Shown piece by piece: positions 55,001 through 59,300 of a stretch of 64,000 nt of DNA. How positions within the stretch are numbered: the first letter of the stretch is position 1; each line of letters opens with the position of its first letter. Both the position numbers and the translations under genes were made by a program. The notes below the pieces were generated by a model, which worked only from the letters and a program-made list of their open reading frames with translations, did no database searches and was not told the origin of the DNA. The DNA is from Sipunculus nudus (lineage: Eukaryota; Annelida; Sipuncula; Golfingiida; Sipunculidae). Location of the stretch: assembly GCA_026874595.1 (NCBI GenBank), contig CM049314.1, forward strand, positions 10,284,729-10,348,728, in the 5' to 3' direction.

Positions 55001-56325
55001 ACTTTGTGTACTTTCTAATAATACCAAACATGAGCAAGAAAAGTTTTGTTTTAACCCAGCACATTGGTAAACCCCTCGACATGTTTGTTGAATTTATAAC
55101 CACATGAACACAAGCATGGCTCGCACGGGTTACAGGACGCAGGCAGCTTGCAGGCGATACAGGAAATGACCCGTGTCCATGGAGATGGTGTTTCAGTTTG
55201 GGTTGTGAGCTCACATGTATACTGTTGTGTAAATTTATTATTTTTAGCATAATATTGAGATTATGGGCCGTTTACCATGATATGAATGCAACCTGATGCA
55301 AGACCACTGCGATACATTCCTAGATATAACTTGAATCACGACTCAAGTAGGCTTGCCAGCCCAATTAATCGGCATATAATAAAACCTGGAAAAACTCTGA
55401 AAAACTCGGAAATTAATAAAACTGGGAATAATAGCTGGAAAAGCATATAAACACATGTGGAAGAGTAATTCAAATGATTCATTTAACAGGGAATGATTCA
55501 GTGCGACCATACAGCTGTTTCTTATTTGCTTAAAATGAGTAAAACTACCTTTAACCGACCCTATTTAGTGTTGATCACACTGTAAATTTCCTGCATCTGC
55601 CATCTTGGAGTCATGGTATATCAGAAAAAAAGTTGTCCCCTCGGAAATAAAGTAAATTTACGTTAACACTTTGTTAAACTGCCACATTATGAAACAAATC
55701 ATACATATTTTTTAAATAAACACAATTTATACTTTTTTTGGCAATCAAACCTATTTAATTTATACCAATCTAACTTTTAGAACTGGCCAGGACCCCTTGC
55801 TGTTGGGATCATTCCCTGATATAATTTTCTGTATAAGTCACAATTAGAACACCGTTAGATTTTAGCCTCATTAGGAAACATGGAAAAATAAAAAAGTCAA
55901 TCATCGACAAATATACTGTTTATTTAGTAAACAATTCATCTTAAAAAGAAAGATATATACAAGTAAAACATATTATAATGGAGCTGTTGATATATACATT
56001 ATATAGGTATTTGTGAATAATTTTCAATATGAGATATTATGCACATTAAAAGATTCACAAAGTCACTTGGCACATAAGTGTTTAATCCATACAATGATAA
56101 ATTTTATTATTGTTCTCAAGGATTCAATTGAAACATTTCATCATCTAAAGTGAAGATACAAAATGGAATTCCTTAAAAAATAAAATTTCTTATAACATTT
56201 TTGAAAGAAATTCATGACAATTACATATATTTTATTCAGAATTGTATGCACAGTTAGCATTGTTTAGGAATATATATAAATAAAGAAATAAATAAAGTTA
56301 TATATATATATTTATATATATATAT

Positions 56326-56371
<46 letters not shown>

Positions 56372-59300
56372 TTCATGTCATAAATTGTTAATCTTTAATA
56401 CAAATTTTATATTTTTAATTAAGTCATGTGATTTCAGGAAATGTTTAAAATAAATATATGGTGTAAATCTGTGGGTTATCATGGAAACATGAATTGTTTT
56501 CTAAATAAACAGTATATTTGTCAATGATTTACGGTTTAATTTGTCCATGTTTTCTAACGAAGCTGAAACTGACGGTGTTCTGTCTGTGACATACGCAGAA
56601 AAACTATATCAGGGATGATCCCTGGAGCAAGGAGCTCTGGCCAGTTCTAAAAGTTAGATTGGTAAAAATTAAATAGATTTGGATGCTAAAAAAGTATCAA
56701 TTTGATTTATTAAATATATTTATGCTTTGTTTCCTAATGTGATAGTTTAACAAAGTGTTAAAGAAACATTCACTTTATTTCAGAGGGGACAACTTTTTTT
56801 TTTGCAGACATACCATGACTCCAAGATGGCGGACGCAGGAAATTTACAGGGTGATCAACACGCAAAGGGTTATTTAAAAGTAGTTTTATTCTTTTTAAGC
56901 AATAAAAAATAAGCTGTATAAGCACACTGAATTATTTTCTGTTATATGAGTCATTTGAATTACTCTTTTACATGTGTTTTTATGCTTTTCCGGCCATTTT
57001 TCCGAGTTTTATTAATTTCCGAGTTTTTCCGAGAATTTCCGAGTTTTTCCAGGTTTTATTATATGCCCAATTATTCAATTACCTACTGAGTCGGGTTGTC
57101 AAGGCTAATTCACAGAATACTGTGATACCAGAATTTTCATGAGCATGCAAATTGTTCATGAGGGTGTGTTGATTTGCAAAAAATACATGATTGCAAAAAC
57201 TGCATTTGATTTAAAATTAACTATGAATACATTATGCAAGAACATGGGGTTAAAAAAGTTCAATTATAAGAGCATAGTTGGCACACTGATTATAGGAGAG
57301 CACACTTTGTACACTATTATTATGCAGAGAGCACACTTTGTACAATAATTATGCAGAGACTGCCACACAGCATCTGTTTGTGTTAATCAATACAATAAAA
57401 GCTTGACTCTTGCTGCATGATGCAATAATTTTTTTCAATTTCAATTGAATTTAAAATAAAATACAGGCATTTCACAAAAATAGACATCATAAAAGGTAGT
57501 TCATATCAGCTTGTGAAATTTGAGTTTTGTGAAAAAAACAGGATCTTCAGTATTTGCAAGTGTGATCCCAGTGGTGCTCATTTTGACTGACAGAGAGCGC
57601 CACATACCTTTCCCCATGGCCCATGGTGGTGACCAAACTCTGCCTCCAGAGCTTTCCTAGGAAAGGATGGCAGCTTCAACAGTTCTTCATGCAGGAACGA
57701 CACATGGCCCTGCCACTAGTGGAAGAAAACATTATATGACTATCACTGGAGGGAGAATACATCATATGTGACTCAATAACAAGAGGGAGAAAACATTAAA
57801 TGACTCTGTCATGAGAGGGAGAAATAACATAAATATATGTGACCCTGTCATTTAAGGGAAAATACATTATAAGACTCTACTATTGGAGGGAGAATACATT
57901 ATATGTGACTCTGTCACTGGAGAGAGAATAGATTATATGCGACTGTCATGAGAGAAAATAAATTATAAAACTCTACTACTGGAGGGAGAATACCTAGCTT
58001 AAACAAGTCTGTCATTAGAGGGAGAATATATGTACAGTAATAATTGTTTTCAAGCTGAAAATAGATTAATTTTTCTGATTCAATGATTAAATGACCCAGA
58101 TGTGGAAAAACCTAAGCTGGGCTTGAAAGTACCTATTTTAGCAAAAATTTAACATAAATTTATGTCATCATAACCAGGAGTAGTGTATACAAGTTCAGTA
58201 AAACTTGATGACCTATCATGACCTCCACAAGTGGTCCTGGGTGAATGTTTCACAAAACATCATTATGCCTGACATATACAAAGTGCATATATCAAAAATA
58301 AAAGTAAATCTTAAAGACGGTTCATAAAGTCAGTACATCAATATGCAGGATCCACTCCTTCAAGTTGTATTAAGCTACAATGGATGAATGAAGTACAATA
58401 CCTGTTGCATGGGTGCCCCCAGTACAATGGACATGGAAAACAGCACCTTCCCGATCTCAACCGCTTTAAGGGTGAATGCCTGTAACATTTAAGGTGCAAC
58501 ACTATACATTACTTCAAAGTATTAGACTTCAATTCATGAGCTTAGAATAAAGCCCTATTTTAAGTTTAGAGAAGAATACACAAACAGTATTTGCATTGAC
58601 TGTTTCACAAATAACTGAATAAAATATAACAATGTGAAGGCTTTAAATGTCATTACAATATAGGAATATATGAACAAAGTTACCCCTGTCTCTATAGAGA
58701 CTGAATGAGGTCATACCTGTCTCTGTAAACTCTGAATGAAGTCATACCTGTGTCTTTTGACTCTGAATGAGGTCATACCAGTCTCTGTCCACTTTGAATG
58801 AGGTCATACCTGTGTCTGTAGACTCTGAATGAGGTCATACCTGTGTCTGTAGACTCTGAATGAGATCATACCTGAGTCTGTAGACTCTATATGAGGTCAT
58901 ACCAGTCTCTATATTCTTTGAATGAGGACATACCTGTGTCTGTATACTCTGAATGAGGTCATACCTGTGTCTGTAGACTCTGAATGAGGTCATACCTGTC
59001 TCTATCCACTTTAAATGAGGTCATACCTATGTCTGTTTACTCTGAATGAAGTCATACCTGTGTCTGTAGACTCTGAATGGGGTCATACCAGTCTCTATAC
59101 ATTCTGAATGAGGTCATACCTGTCTCTATCCACTTTAAATGAGGTCATACCTATGTCTGTTTACTCTGAATGAAGTCATACCTGTGTCTGTAGACTCTGA
59201 ATGGGGTCATACCAGTCTCTATACATTCTGAATGAGGTCATACCTGTGCCTGTAGACTCTGAATGAGGTCATACCAGTCTCTATACACTCTGAATGAGGT

